Part shown: positions 44,688 through 53,147 of the stretch, one piece after another | Position numbering within the stretch: position 1 is the first letter of the stretch | Layout of the letters: the number at the start of each line of letters is the position of its first letter | Assembly: GCF_004000865.1 (NCBI RefSeq) | Contig: NZ_BIMB01000040.1 | Span: 1 to 64,000 of the forward strand | Direction: 5' to 3' | DNA: 64,000 nucleotides | Origin: Paenibacillus elgii NBRC 100335 | Lineage (GTDB): Bacteria > Bacillota > Bacilli > Paenibacillales > NBRC-103111 | Notes under the pieces: model-generated | The model's input: only the letters and a program-made list of their open reading frames with translations | What the model was told of the DNA's origin: nothing | The model's database searches: none | Position numbers and translations under genes: made by a program

Positions 44688-45959
44688 TTATTTTGTCTTG
44701 ATATACACCGTCTGGGCCGCCTGGTCCCAGCTCACTTCGCTACCGAGTGCCTCGCTGATGAAGCGCACCGGCACCATCGTGCTGGAATTAACGAGCTGCG
44801 CCGGAACTTCCAGCGGCTTCGGTGTCCCGTTCACCGTCGGCTGCGTGCTGCCGATTTGCAGGTAAATCGTCGTGCCGCCTTTGGTCGCCGTCACCGAGCG
44901 CTCGGTCTCGTTCCAGGAAATTACAGCGCCGAGCCGCTCGAAAATGGCCCGCATCGGAACCAGCACATTGCCGTCTTTGTTGACTGGGGGCTGCTCAAAG
45001 GTTTGAAGCTCCCCATCGATGATTACCTTGATGGCTTCGAAGCTGATGTAGAGCGGCTTGATCTCCAGCCCCCCGCCGAAATGCTGCTTACGGAGTGCCA
45101 TAATTTCCTCCAGGGAATCGGCGCGCTGACTCAGCACCTTTTTCACCGTCGTATCACGCAGAGCTGTCAGCTCTTGAATCGTATTCTTTTCCGTATTCTC
45201 CAACGAAGCGACGGCTTTATCCCGAATCGATTGCAGGTCTTTTTCGCCATCGATCAAGATTTTATTGATTTTTTCCTCCGCTTCCGCTCGTGACAAATTT
45301 CCAAGGCGGTACTTCGACATGGTGCTGCCGGAGTAGTTTTCATTCGATTCGTTATGAAGCTCCCACATCTTGCTGCCGGAGTATTTTGGGTTCATTTCGT
45401 TGGAAAAGTCCCACATGGTGCTTCCCGAATAGTTCGGATTGTTCTCGTTATGATATTTCCACATCAGCGAGGAGCTGTAATTTTCATTGATCTGCGTGGC
45501 GAAGTTCCAATGCGTGCTTGACGAATAGTTCTCGTTGTTGCCTGTCGCATATTTCCACAGCGCCCCGGACGAATATTTCGGATTGATTTCCCGCTTATAC
45601 GCGTTCAGCGCATCCCGATGGCTGCTGCCGCTGTATTGCTCGGCCAAACTTTTATAATCCTTATCCAGCAGCGTCGTCAAGTAATTGAGGTCCTCTTCAA
45701 GCAGCTTGTCCAATATGCGCTGTTCGCCATGAATTTGCCCATAAAAAGCGTTGTAGGCATCGGTCGATTTCTTTTTGTCTTCCTCGTACATCCCCCGATA
45801 TTTCGCTTCCAGCCGTTCGTACCGATCGTTGACCTCCTGAATGAGCGCCTTATCGTAATTCGCCGCATACGCTTGAGGCACGGCGCTTGCCGGGATGACG
45901 CTCACCGCCGCAAAACCGGCAAGCAGCGCCATCGTTAACATGGTGTTTTTCATCGTCAT
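44688..45959 (-). CDS. Secreted stalk-domain protein with six 16-residue repeats
   Basis: A 423-residue exported protein. A signal peptide covers 1-33 (cut near AYAAN). A charged helical region (about 35-125) is followed by six tandem 16-residue repeats (about 127-222; pattern [NK]YS[SG][SG]xxWx[YFL]), a second coiled-coil region (225-295) and a C-terminal copper-amine-oxidase-N 'stalk' domain pair (about 310-423; VLVPMRAIFERLGAVISWN, MVPVRFISEALGSEVSWD). No enzyme motif. Probably wall-associated and fibrous; function unknown. ATG 45959 has AGGAGG six bases upstream; a longer frame to 46007 passes through that site. Confidence 0.82.
   Translation of the reverse strand: MTMKNTMLTMALLAGFAAVSVIPASAVPQAYAANYDKALIQEVNDRYERLEAKYRGMYEEDKKKSTDAYNAFYGQIHGEQRILDKLLEEDLNYLTTLLDKDYKSLAEQYSGSSHRDALNAYKREINPKYSSGALWKYATGNNENYSSSTHWNFATQINENYSSSLMWKYHNENNPNYSGSTMWDFSNEMNPKYSGSKMWELHNESNENYSGSTMSKYRLGNLSRAEAEEKINKILIDGEKDLQSIRDKAVASLENTEKNTIQELTALRDTTVKKVLSQRADSLEEIMALRKQHFGGGLEIKPLYISFEAIKVIIDGELQTFEQPPVNKDGNVLVPMRAIFERLGAVISWNETERSVTATKGGTTIYLQIGSTQPTVNGTPKPLEVPAQLVNSSTMVPVRFISEALGSEVSWDQAAQTVYIKTK
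45294..45581 (-). repeat. Six tandem 48-bp coding repeats
   Basis: Codons 127-222 of the stalk-domain protein form six units of 16 codons. Conserved positions are Tyr, Ser, Ser/Gly, Ser/Gly, a hydrophobic or polar pair, Trp, one residue and an aromatic; Trp is Ser in the last copy. DNA identity between units is moderate, so the repeat is old or held by selection. A partial seventh unit (YSGSSHRDALNAY) precedes them. Confidence 0.85.
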
Positions 45960-46139
45960 AGCGTTCCTCCTGCTTGTAAGCATGTAAGATATGGCATACA
46001 GGAGCAAGTATTTCGATAGATGGAATGCATTTCCTTCTTATGTTTCAAAAAATGAATCTGCCGACCCATCCGGCCGATCGCTTTATCCTACGTTAGTTTT
46101 ACTTCCGATCCGCATCGCCGACCCTCAACAGCTGAACAC

Positions 46140-47318
46140 TTAAGACCTCGGGTATTTGACGACCGGCCACTTCTCCTTGCGCAGCGCTCCCAGCAGCTCC
46201 GAACCGACATACAAGGTCTCCTGGATCAGTTCGCTCGGAGTCAGCGCCATCCATTGATTTAGCGATACGTCGGCAAAGTGCGAACTTTTGAACATTTCGA
46301 GAAACCATAGCGTGTCGCTGCCGGTATTCTGGATATAGTGGCCGAAAGCGGCGGGCACGTAGCCTACGTCGCCGGCTCTGTAATCGAACGTGCGGGCCGT
46401 GCCGTTCGCGGCAAAGGCGGTCATGCGCCCCTGTCCCGTAAGGTAGTACTGCCATTCATCGCTGTTCGGGTGCCAGTGCAGCTCCCGCATGCCTCCCGGT
46501 TCAATCTCTACCAGCGCGGCGGCGATAGCCACCGAGACGGGAAAGTTGCGGGAATCTACGATTCGCGCCGTTCCGCCCGGCGTCCGGATCGGCTCCTGTG
46601 CAAGCAGCCTGTACGTGAAGCTCTGCGGGACGGTGCCGTACGGATCGGGAACCTGCTGGGTCTGGATCGGACCGGGTACCGGCGCCTGGAACATATAACG
46701 CTGGTGCTTCGGGACATGCGCAAAGGCGCTTTCGGGCACGCCGACGTTTGCGGCCAGCACGTCCTTCGGCGTATGCGCCAGCCAATCGGAGATGGTGAAC
46801 GTATCATTCTCGGAGAAGCTGCCGTTATCGAACACGAGCAGAAACTCGCAGCCTTCTTCCAGCCCTTGAATGGAATGCGGAATACCGGGAGGAAAGTACC
46901 ATAGGTCTCCGACGCCTACATCGGCGATAAAATTACGACCGTTCGAATCGACCGCGGTGATCCGCGCCCTGCCGATCATGACGAACGCCCACTCCGCCTC
47001 CTTATGCCAATGCAGCTCACGCACGCCTCCCGGTGTCAACCGCATGTTGACCCCCGCGATCGTGGTTGAGATGGGCAGCTCTCTTACCGTAACTTCCCGG
47101 GACCATCCGCCATGCTCGAGCCGCATATGGGTATCGGAGAATGAAAACTTCAGATTCGGGACCGTGCCGGCGTCGGTTACCGGAGGAACCAGCATGTTCG
47201 GATTCTCCAGATCCCGCAGCACATCCCTCGGCCCGGGATCGTCCGCGCCCGCGCCATCCTCCCTTATCGGCTGCGGCACATACATAAAGCCGAGATGCTC
47301 CAAAGGTCGTCTATCCAT
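46140..47318 (-). CDS. Oxalate decarboxylase-like bicupin
   Basis: A 392-residue double-cupin enzyme of the OxdC family, which splits oxalate into formate and CO2 with Mn and O2. The N-terminal cupin has [16 protein letters not shown] and [10 protein letters not shown]; the C-terminal one has [17 protein letters not shown] and [10 protein letters not shown], so both His-His-Glu-His metal sets are present. The lid loop, SENS in Bacillus subtilis OxdC, reads SEND here (GSFSENDTF), keeping the catalytic Glu. The start is ATG 47318 with GAGGAG upstream; the open frame running on to 47528 has no homology and is rejected. No signal peptide. Single gene. Confidence 0.88.
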   Translation of the reverse strand: MDRRPLEHLGFMYVPQPIREDGAGADDPGPRDVLRDLENPNMLVPPVTDAGTVPNLKFSFSDTHMRLEHGGWSREVTVRELPISTTIAGVNMRLTPGGVRELHWHKEAEWAFVMIGRARITAVDSNGRNFIADVGVGDLWYFPPGIPHSIQGLEEGCEFLLVFDNGSFSENDTFTISDWLAHTPKDVLAANVGVPESAFAHVPKHQRYMFQAPVPGPIQTQQVPDPYGTVPQSFTYRLLAQEPIRTPGGTARIVDSRNFPVSVAIAAALVEIEPGGMRELHWHPNSDEWQYYLTGQGRMTAFAANGTARTFDYRAGDVGYVPAAFGHYIQNTGSDTLWFLEMFKSSHFADVSLNQWMALTPSELIQETLYVGSELLGALRKEKWPVVKYPRS

Positions 47319-47579
47319 CGAACACACTCCTCTGCTTCCAAATCGAATCCGTCGACATTTGTTCGCCCCAGTATACAAGTCTATGAGCGGCGTTCGGCGC
47401 ATATGTGACGAAATTGGAAAAAGAGCAGGCGCCGTCATCCGACAAGGTTGTACAAAATCGCCGAACGTCTTTTCAAAGCAAGCGGGAGTATGATATGATG
47501 GATTTACAAAAAAAGTTATTGCCTGCAAACCAGAAAGGCCGCGAATGTTCCAGCATCCGCGACCTCGCTACAATAGATT
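47319..47579. other. Intergenic region upstream of the bicupin gene
   Basis: It holds the promoter of the minus-strand bicupin gene and the area upstream of the antisense RNA. Short plus-strand open frames (67 codons from 47405, 36 codons from 47383) have no ribosome-binding site. A hairpin GGCCGCGAA/TCCGCGACC at about 47537-47565 could end the toxin mRNA on the minus strand. Confidence 0.4.
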
Positions 47580-47662
47580 GCCCTCAAGGCGATCGGCGCA
47601 AGGAATAACCAAGCGGTAGACCTCTCGGGTTCCAAGGCTCAAGGGAGGTCTACTTCTTTTTT
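47580..47662 (+). ncRNA. Candidate antisense antitoxin RNA (RatA-like)
   Basis: The -10 box TACAAT (47569-47574) would start a plus-strand RNA near 47581. It ends at the hairpin TAGACCTC (47613-47620) / GAGGTCTA (47645-47652), followed by CTTCTTTTTT. The last 13 bases overlap the end of the minus-strand toxin gene, so this RNA would pair with the toxin mRNA 3' region, the layout of TxpA/RatA and BsrG/SR4. The -35 region is poor (TGTTCC). Start site and size are inferred. Confidence 0.5.
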
Positions 47663-47733
47663 AAGTAGGAAAGTAAAGCGAGAATAAACATGCCGAACAT
47701 GAACATCAACGTTACGGCATCCTTTACTTCCAT
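47650..47733 (-). CDS. 27-residue TxpA/holin-like membrane toxin
   Basis: Translation reads MEVKDAVTLMF, then MFGMFILALLSYL, then KKK. One membrane helix with a short acidic-then-hydrophobic start and a Lys-rich end is the pattern of 'putative holin-like toxin' (TxpA/YonT) peptides of type I toxin-antitoxin systems, which depolarise the membrane. It has a near-ideal ribosome-binding site (AAGGAGGTGAT, seven bases before ATG). A hairpin TTCGC-ATCA-GCGAA just upstream of that site may limit translation. The promoter lies about 90 bases upstream, and an antisense RNA candidate overlaps the 3' end. Confidence 0.78.
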   Translation of the reverse strand: MEVKDAVTLMFMFGMFILALLSYLKKK

Positions 47734-47824
47734 GGCATCACCTCCTTCCGGATTCGCTGATGCGAACCCATCAATGGCAGGGGTGTGCCAACCGTCCTTG
47801 AGTGCCTTTCCCTATTGCATCCAC

Positions 47825-47833
47825 ATTATACCA
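47825..47833 (-). promoter_or_regulatory. Extended -10 promoter of the toxin gene
   Basis: On the minus strand TGGTATAAT: a perfect TATAAT (47825-47830) with the TGn extension. A weak -35 (TTCTCA) lies 17 bases upstream. Expected start near 47818, giving a leader of about 85 bases. Confidence 0.65.
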
Positions 47834-47883
47834 TACACCACGACGAATGAGAACATATTTTCGTATTTTAGTTTACAAAAACG

Positions 47884-48306
47884 CTAAGCATTAGCAACCT
47901 TACCCAGCAAATATACAAGCAATTGCTGATTGTGCGAGGAAATTCGGCTCAAATATTGCTGCAAAAAACGTTCGCGGATTTGCACGCCGCGTTCGCATTC
48001 GAAACGCCCCTTCTCCGTTACCAATACCCACACGATACGGCGATCCTTCTCGTCACGCTCTCTTTCGATTAGCCCGCTCTTTTCCATCCGGTCAAGCAGC
48101 GTCGTAATCGCCGCGGGCGTCGTCGCCAAATACTCGGTGAAATCCGAAGGCTTCATCCGGTCCTGCTCAGAAGCCAGCAGCCTTTCGAGCACCGTAAGCT
48201 GCCCTTCCGTCAACGTCGGAGCAAGCTCCGTTTCCATATGCGTGCGCAAATCTTTGGACAATTTCCACCACAGCTTGGCAAATTCCTGAGTTATCACAAT
48301 CATCAC
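47884..48306 (-). CDS. MarR-family transcription regulator
   Basis: A dimeric winged-helix regulator of about 137-140 residues: LTEGQLTVLERLLA (helix), TEYLATTPAAITTLLDRMEKSG (recognition helix) and LIERERDEKDRRIVWVLVTE (wing) at about 32-105. Likely represses nearby or drug-response genes. The start is uncertain: GTG 48306, ATG 48303 or GTG 48297; the last sits ten bases after GGGAG and fits best. No linked transporter gene; the next gene on its strand is the small toxin. Confidence 0.88.
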   Translation of the reverse strand: MMIVITQEFAKLWWKLSKDLRTHMETELAPTLTEGQLTVLERLLASEQDRMKPSDFTEYLATTPAAITTLLDRMEKSGLIERERDEKDRRIVWVLVTEKGRFECERGVQIRERFLQQYLSRISSHNQQLLVYLLGKVANA

Positions 48307-48331
48307 TCCCGAAAAACCAATCTTTTTCCTA

Positions 48332-48340
48332 ATTATAGCA
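48332..48340 (-). promoter_or_regulatory. Extended -10 promoter of the marR-type gene
   Basis: On the minus strand TGCTATAAT: TATAAT at 48332-48337 with TGn before it. The predicted start is near 48325, about 20-30 bases before the gene. Confidence 0.62.
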
Positions 48341-48495
48341 TTGACTTCCGTCTTTTTAAAGGTTAACCCCGTGAATATTTTAGGACATAAAACGATAAAA
48401 TCGGGTACCTTTTGACGGAGTTCAACATATACTGCACATGGGACATTCGCCTATACGCGGAGCTTGTCAATCCATGGAAGACAAGGAGTGGAAGA

Positions 48496-48663
48496 ATGGA
48501 AGACTGGAAACGCAAAATCGGAGAAACCGCATTGACCAAAGGAATCATAAACGACCCAAACTGGCTCGAAAAGCTGGACGATTCGATGCCGGTATGGGCC
48601 GTTCTGCAATTGATGCTGGAGCTGCTCGAAAAGCTCGAGCCGCAATACACCAGCTATGATTAA
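48496..48663 (+). CDS. 55-residue hypothetical protein
   Basis: Small protein [21 protein letters not shown], with the rest mostly amphipathic helix ([20 protein letters not shown]). ATG 48496 follows AAGGAG by seven bases, which supports real translation. No signal or known family. Its TAA (48661-48663) overlaps the TAA of convergent parC (48660-48662), so the two genes share the TTAA. Possibly a small regulator or orphan. Confidence 0.6.
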   Translation: MEDWKRKIGETALTKGIINDPNWLEKLDDSMPVWAVLQLMLELLEKLEPQYTSYD

Positions 48664-51095
48664 GTGATTTTCAAAATATCCGTTACCGTTTCGTTCTTAT
48701 TTGCCGGTACGACGTATTTCCCTGTAGATTTGCGGTCATCGATCGGCGTCTGCTCGGTCGAGAATGTCACTCTTCCGCCTGTACTAAGGATGGCGGTCAG
48801 GTCGAACGGTTCTTTAACAACAAAGGCGCCTTTCAGCTCCGATCCGTTCGGCTTTACCCGCTTGCCCTCCTTGAATTCGAACGTAATAATCCCTTTGCCC
48901 CCGCGTCCCTGAACGGGATAATCCGCAACGAGCGAACGCTTCGCATACCCAAGCTCCGTCATGACGACGACTTCTCCTTCGTCCCCGTCAATCCAATCAG
49001 CAGCCACGACCTCATCGTCATCCTTAAGCTGAATACCGCGCACCCCGGCAGCGGCACGCCCCATCGGATTCACTTCGTCTTCCTTGAAGCGGATAGCCAT
49101 CCCCTGCTTCGTCACCAGCAGCAGCTCCTTTGAGCCCGTGCTGAGCAATACGTCGAGCACCGCGTCCTGATCGCCCACTTTGCAAGCGACGATCCCGGTC
49201 GAACGGTTCGTAAAATATTCCTTCAGTTCGGTCCGTTTGACCTGCCCTTTGCGCGTAACGAACACAAGCGACTTGCCCGGTTCCTCGAAATCTTTGACCG
49301 GCAGCACGTGAATAATGCGGTCGTCCTTGGAAATCGGGATGACGTTGACGATGGCGGTGCCGTTCTCCTTCCACTTGTACTCCGGAATTTGATGCACCGG
49401 CAGCAGGAAGTATTGCCCTTTCTGCGTGAAAATAAGCAGGCTCTCCAGCGTATTGACATCGAGCAGGTAGCGAAGATAGTCGCCTTCCTTCAATCCCGTC
49501 TTGTCAATCTCGCCGCCGGAGCGGATAAACGACAGCTTGCCCGTACGCTTGATATAGCCTTCGCTGGACAGCGTTACGAAGACGTCTTCAGCCGTCACCA
49601 TGACTTCCAGATTGACTTTAAGCTCTTCCACTTCGTCCTGGATGTCCGATCGACGATCGATGCCGTACTTGTCGCGGATTTGCGATATTTCATCCTTAAT
49701 GACAGCCAGAAGCTTTTTCTCGCTGCCAAGAATCCCTTTCAGGTACGCGATCGTTTTCTGAACGTCCTTCCATTCTTTTTCCAAAGAATGAATCTCCAGA
49801 TTCGTCAAACGATACAGCTGCAACGTCAAAATCGCATCGGCTTGTCGTTCGGTAAAGCCGAACTTGGCAACGAGGTTGTTCTGGGCGTCCTGACGGTTTT
49901 TCGACGCTTTGATCGCGGCGATAACCTCGTCCAGGATGTTGAGCGCCTTAACCAGCCCTTCGAGCACATGGGCGCGGTCTTCCGCTTTCTCCAGCTCGAA
50001 TCGCGAGCGGTGGGTGACCACTTCTTTCTGGTGGTCGATGTAGGCCTCCAGCATATCGCGCAGCCCAAGCTGCTTCGGCGTCTTGTTGACGATGGCGACC
50101 ATGTTGAAGTTATAGGCCACCTGCAGGTCGGTTTTCTTAAACAAATACGCCAAAATCCCCTGCGCGTCCGCGTCCTTTTTTAACTCGACGACAATACGAA
50201 GACCCTCGCGGCCGCTTTCGTCGCGAACCTCCGCAATGCCTTCAATTTTTTTCTCCAGACGAATATTTTCCATCGCCGTTACCAGGCGGGATTTCACAAC
50301 TTGATAAGGAATTTCGGTAATGACGATCTGCTGGCGTCCGCCGCGCAAGTCTTCGATCGCCGTACGCGCCCGTACATAGATGCGGCCCCGGCCGGTCCGG
50401 TACGCATCGCGTATTCCTTCCGAGCCCATAATAATGCCGCCGGTCGGAAAATCCGGGCCTTTGATGGTGCCCATCAATTCCTCCAGCGTGCTGTCCGGCT
50501 TATCGATCAACGCAATGCAGGCATTGACTACCTCGCGCAGGCTGTGCGGCGGAATTTCCGTCGCAAACCCGGACGAGATGCCGCTGACGCCGTTGACGAG
50601 CAAATTCGGAAACCGCGAAGGCAGCACGACCGGCTCCTTCGTCGTATTGTCGAAGTTATCCTTGAACTGGACCGTCCGCTTCTCGATGTCCCGCAGCAGC
50701 TCCATGGCGATTTCGGATAACCGCGCTTCGGTATACCGCATCGCAGCCGGCGGGTCGTCATCCATCGAGCCCCAGTTACCATGGCCGTCAACCAGGACAT
50801 GGCTCATTTTCCAAGGCTGCGCCATCCGCACCATGCCTTCATAAATCGAAGCGTCGCCATGCGGATGGTAATTACCCATTACATCCCCGACCGTCTTCGC
50901 CGATTTGCGGTACGGCTTATCCGGCGTGTTCCCGGAATCGTACATGGCGTACAGAATACGCCGCTGAACCGGCTTTAAGCCGTCCCGCACGTCCGGGATC
51001 GCGCGGTCTTGAATGATATATTTGGAATACCGGCCGAACCGGTCGCCTACAACCTCTTCCAGAAAGGCCGGCAAAAAATTTTCCGAGATACTCAC
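48660..51095 (-). CDS. parC: DNA topoisomerase IV subunit A
   Basis: Breaks and rejoins DNA to separate daughter chromosomes, together with ParE. An 811-residue protein: the N-terminal breakage domain has [20 protein letters not shown] and active-site Tyr121 in [10 protein letters not shown]. The C-terminal half is the six-bladed beta-pinwheel (about 500-800). The quinolone region reads [12 protein letters not shown]: Ala82 stands where GyrA/ParC normally have Ser, while Glu86 is kept. Start GTG, 15 bases after parE. Length matches Bacillus ParC (about 806) and the parE neighbour settles ParC versus GyrA. Confidence 0.96.
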   Translation of the reverse strand: MSISENFLPAFLEEVVGDRFGRYSKYIIQDRAIPDVRDGLKPVQRRILYAMYDSGNTPDKPYRKSAKTVGDVMGNYHPHGDASIYEGMVRMAQPWKMSHVLVDGHGNWGSMDDDPPAAMRYTEARLSEIAMELLRDIEKRTVQFKDNFDNTTKEPVVLPSRFPNLLVNGVSGISSGFATEIPPHSLREVVNACIALIDKPDSTLEELMGTIKGPDFPTGGIIMGSEGIRDAYRTGRGRIYVRARTAIEDLRGGRQQIVITEIPYQVVKSRLVTAMENIRLEKKIEGIAEVRDESGREGLRIVVELKKDADAQGILAYLFKKTDLQVAYNFNMVAIVNKTPKQLGLRDMLEAYIDHQKEVVTHRSRFELEKAEDRAHVLEGLVKALNILDEVIAAIKASKNRQDAQNNLVAKFGFTERQADAILTLQLYRLTNLEIHSLEKEWKDVQKTIAYLKGILGSEKKLLAVIKDEISQIRDKYGIDRRSDIQDEVEELKVNLEVMVTAEDVFVTLSSEGYIKRTGKLSFIRSGGEIDKTGLKEGDYLRYLLDVNTLESLLIFTQKGQYFLLPVHQIPEYKWKENGTAIVNVIPISKDDRIIHVLPVKDFEEPGKSLVFVTRKGQVKRTELKEYFTNRSTGIVACKVGDQDAVLDVLLSTGSKELLLVTKQGMAIRFKEDEVNPMGRAAAGVRGIQLKDDDEVVAADWIDGDEGEVVVMTELGYAKRSLVADYPVQGRGGKGIITFEFKEGKRVKPNGSELKGAFVVKEPFDLTAILSTGGRVTFSTEQTPIDDRKSTGKYVVPANKNETVTDILKIT

Positions 51096-51110
51096 AAAAG
51101 GCCCCCCCGT

Positions 51111-53084
51111 TTATTCTTCAAATTCCGTGAAGTCCACGTTCTCGATGATCCAGCGCTTCCGCGGATCGACTTTATCCCCCATCAGCGTAGATACGCGCCG
51201 CTCGGCTTTGGCCGCATCCTCGATCTGCACCTGCAGCAGCGTGCGCGTGGCCGGGTCCATCGTCGTTTCCCAGAGCTGGTCGGGGTTCATCTCACCGAGT
51301 CCTTTGTAACGCTGCAGCTCGATATTTCTGCCGAGTTCCTTGGTCAGCGCCTGCAGCTGCTCGTCGGTCCAAGCGTAACGGACCGTGCTGTTTTTGCCGG
51401 CTTTTTTCGTCACCTTGAACAGCGGCGGCTGGGCGATATACACCTTGCCCGCGTCAATGAGCGGCTTCATGTACCGGTAGAAGAACGTCAGAAGCAGCAC
51501 CTGAATATGCGCGCCGTCGGTATCGGCATCCGTCATAATGATAATTTTCGCATAATTGCTTTCCGACTCGTCGAATTCCGGGCCAACCCCTGCGCCGATC
51601 GCGGCGATGATCGCCTTGTATTCGTCGTTTTTCATAATATCGAGCAGCTTGGCTTTCTCCGGGTTCATCGGCTTGCCCTTAAGCGGCAAAATCGCCTGAT
51701 GCTTCGAATCGCGCCCCTGCTTCGCCGACCCGCCCGCGGAATCGCCTTCGACGATGAACAGCTCGTTGCGGGTATAGTCCTTCGATTGCGCCGGCGTCAG
51801 CTTGCCGCCCAGGTTCGAGCTTTCGCTCTTGCCCTTCTTGCCGCTGCGCACCTCTTCCCGCGCCTTTCTCGCCGCTTCGCGCGCTTTGGCCGACTGGATC
51901 GCCTTCTTCATGATCATCTGCGCGACTTGCGGATTTTCTTCGAGGAAAACCGCCATTTTATCGGAGACGACCGAATCGACCGCGCTCCGCGCCGAAGCAC
52001 TGCCGAGCTGGTCCTTCGTCTGGCCGACGAATTCGACCTCGCCCATCTTGATGTTGATGACCGCCATCATGCCTTCGCGCAGGTCCTGCCCGTCCAGGTT
52101 TTTCTCCTTTTCCTTGAGCATCCCGTTCTTGCGCGCATAGTCGTTCATGACGCGGGTATAGGCGGTTTTGAAGCCCGTTTCGTGCGTTCCCCCGCCGCGC
52201 GTCGGAATCGAATTGACGAAGGACACGATCGTCTCCGTGTAGCCGTCGTTATACTGCATCGCCACTTCGACTTCGATTTCGTCCTTCTCCGCTACGAAGT
52301 GAATGACGTCGTGCAGCACCGTTTTTTCCTCGTTCAAGAACTGCACGAACTGGCTGGCGCCGCCTTCGTATTGGAACTCCTCCTGCTTATCCGCACGCTG
52401 ATCGGTCAGCGTAACCTTCAGCCCCGAGTTCAAAAAGGCGATTTCCTGCAGCCGCTCGTAAAGCGTGTCGAAATTGATCGTCGTTCCGCCCTGAAAGACG
52501 CGCTTATCGGGCTTGAACGTTACCTTCGTTCCGCTTTTGCGCGTCGAACCGATCACTTCCAAGCCGGTGACCGGCTCTCCGACGTGCTCCTTGCCCTGAT
52601 CGTCCACCCAATATTCAAACCGCTGGCGGTGTGTTTTGCCTTCGCGGTAAATTTCCACTTCAAGCCATTCGGACAGCGCATTCGTCACGGAAGCGCCTAC
52701 GCCGTGCAAGCCGCCGGACTTTTTATATCCCCCGCCGCCGAACTTACCGCCGGCATGAAGCATCGTAAACACCACCTGCGGTGTGGGAATCCCCGTTTTG
52801 TGCATGCCGGTCGGAATGCCGCGGCCATTGTCGCACACCGTAACGGACTGATCCTTATGGATCGTCACGTCGATTTGCGAACAATGCTTGGCCAAGTGCT
52901 CATCCACGGCGTTATCGACGATTTCCCAGATCAGATGATGAAGCCCGGACGTGCTGGTACTGCCGATATACATCCCCGGCCGCTTGCGTACCGCCACCAA
53001 TCCTTCGAGCACCTGGATATCGTCTGCACCGTAGTCCGCCGGCGCTGCTGTCGTTTTTCCTAACAAATCGAGTTGATCCGCCAT
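51111..53084 (-). CDS. parE: DNA topoisomerase IV subunit B
   Basis: ATPase subunit of topoisomerase IV. A 657-residue GHKL protein: ATP site WEIVDNAVDEHLAKH near 52-66, DNGRGIPTGMH near 83, GGGTHETGFKTAYTR near 295, then the TOPRIM metal motifs LFIVEGDSAGGSAKQGRD near 440 and DADTDGAHI near 520, and the tail RYKGLGEMNPDQLWETTMD. Its length, shorter than E. coli GyrB, fits Gram-positive ParE. First gene of the parE-parC pair. Confidence 0.97.
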   Translation of the reverse strand: MADQLDLLGKTTAAPADYGADDIQVLEGLVAVRKRPGMYIGSTSTSGLHHLIWEIVDNAVDEHLAKHCSQIDVTIHKDQSVTVCDNGRGIPTGMHKTGIPTPQVVFTMLHAGGKFGGGGYKKSGGLHGVGASVTNALSEWLEVEIYREGKTHRQRFEYWVDDQGKEHVGEPVTGLEVIGSTRKSGTKVTFKPDKRVFQGGTTINFDTLYERLQEIAFLNSGLKVTLTDQRADKQEEFQYEGGASQFVQFLNEEKTVLHDVIHFVAEKDEIEVEVAMQYNDGYTETIVSFVNSIPTRGGGTHETGFKTAYTRVMNDYARKNGMLKEKEKNLDGQDLREGMMAVINIKMGEVEFVGQTKDQLGSASARSAVDSVVSDKMAVFLEENPQVAQMIMKKAIQSAKAREAARKAREEVRSGKKGKSESSNLGGKLTPAQSKDYTRNELFIVEGDSAGGSAKQGRDSKHQAILPLKGKPMNPEKAKLLDIMKNDEYKAIIAAIGAGVGPEFDESESNYAKIIIMTDADTDGAHIQVLLLTFFYRYMKPLIDAGKVYIAQPPLFKVTKKAGKNSTVRYAWTDEQLQALTKELGRNIELQRYKGLGEMNPDQLWETTMDPATRTLLQVQIEDAAKAERRVSTLMGDKVDPRKRWIIENVDFTEFEE

Positions 53085-53119
53085 CGCAGCCTCCCTAAAA
53101 ACACCTATGTCTCCGCAAC

Positions 53120-53147
53120 ATTATAACATTTGAACGGATTAGTTCAA
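53120..53147 (-). promoter_or_regulatory. SigA promoter of parE-parC
   Basis: On the minus strand TTGAAC (53142-53147), a 16-base spacer and TATAAT (53120-53125). The -35 box lies inside the last codons of the upstream ABC-2 permease gene, so the promoter partly overlaps that gene. The parE start is about 30 bases past the expected transcription start. Confidence 0.75.

Noticed and set aside
45294..45581. Regular 48-bp repeats that could suggest CRISPR or a minisatellite
   Set aside because: The units are back to back without spacers and keep a 16-codon reading frame; they are coding repeats.
47319..47528. 70-residue N-terminal extension of the bicupin
   Set aside because: No cupin similarity and no signal peptide; ATG 47318 has GAGGAG in the right place.
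47405..47608. 67-codon plus-strand open frame near the toxin locus
   Set aside because: No ribosome-binding site; it overlaps the predicted antisense RNA and has no protein-like pattern.
51009..53063. 684-codon open frame on the plus strand opposite parE
   Set aside because: Antisense shadow: its composition is Arg/His/Leu-rich, it has no motif, and the opposite strand carries the full set of ParE motifs.
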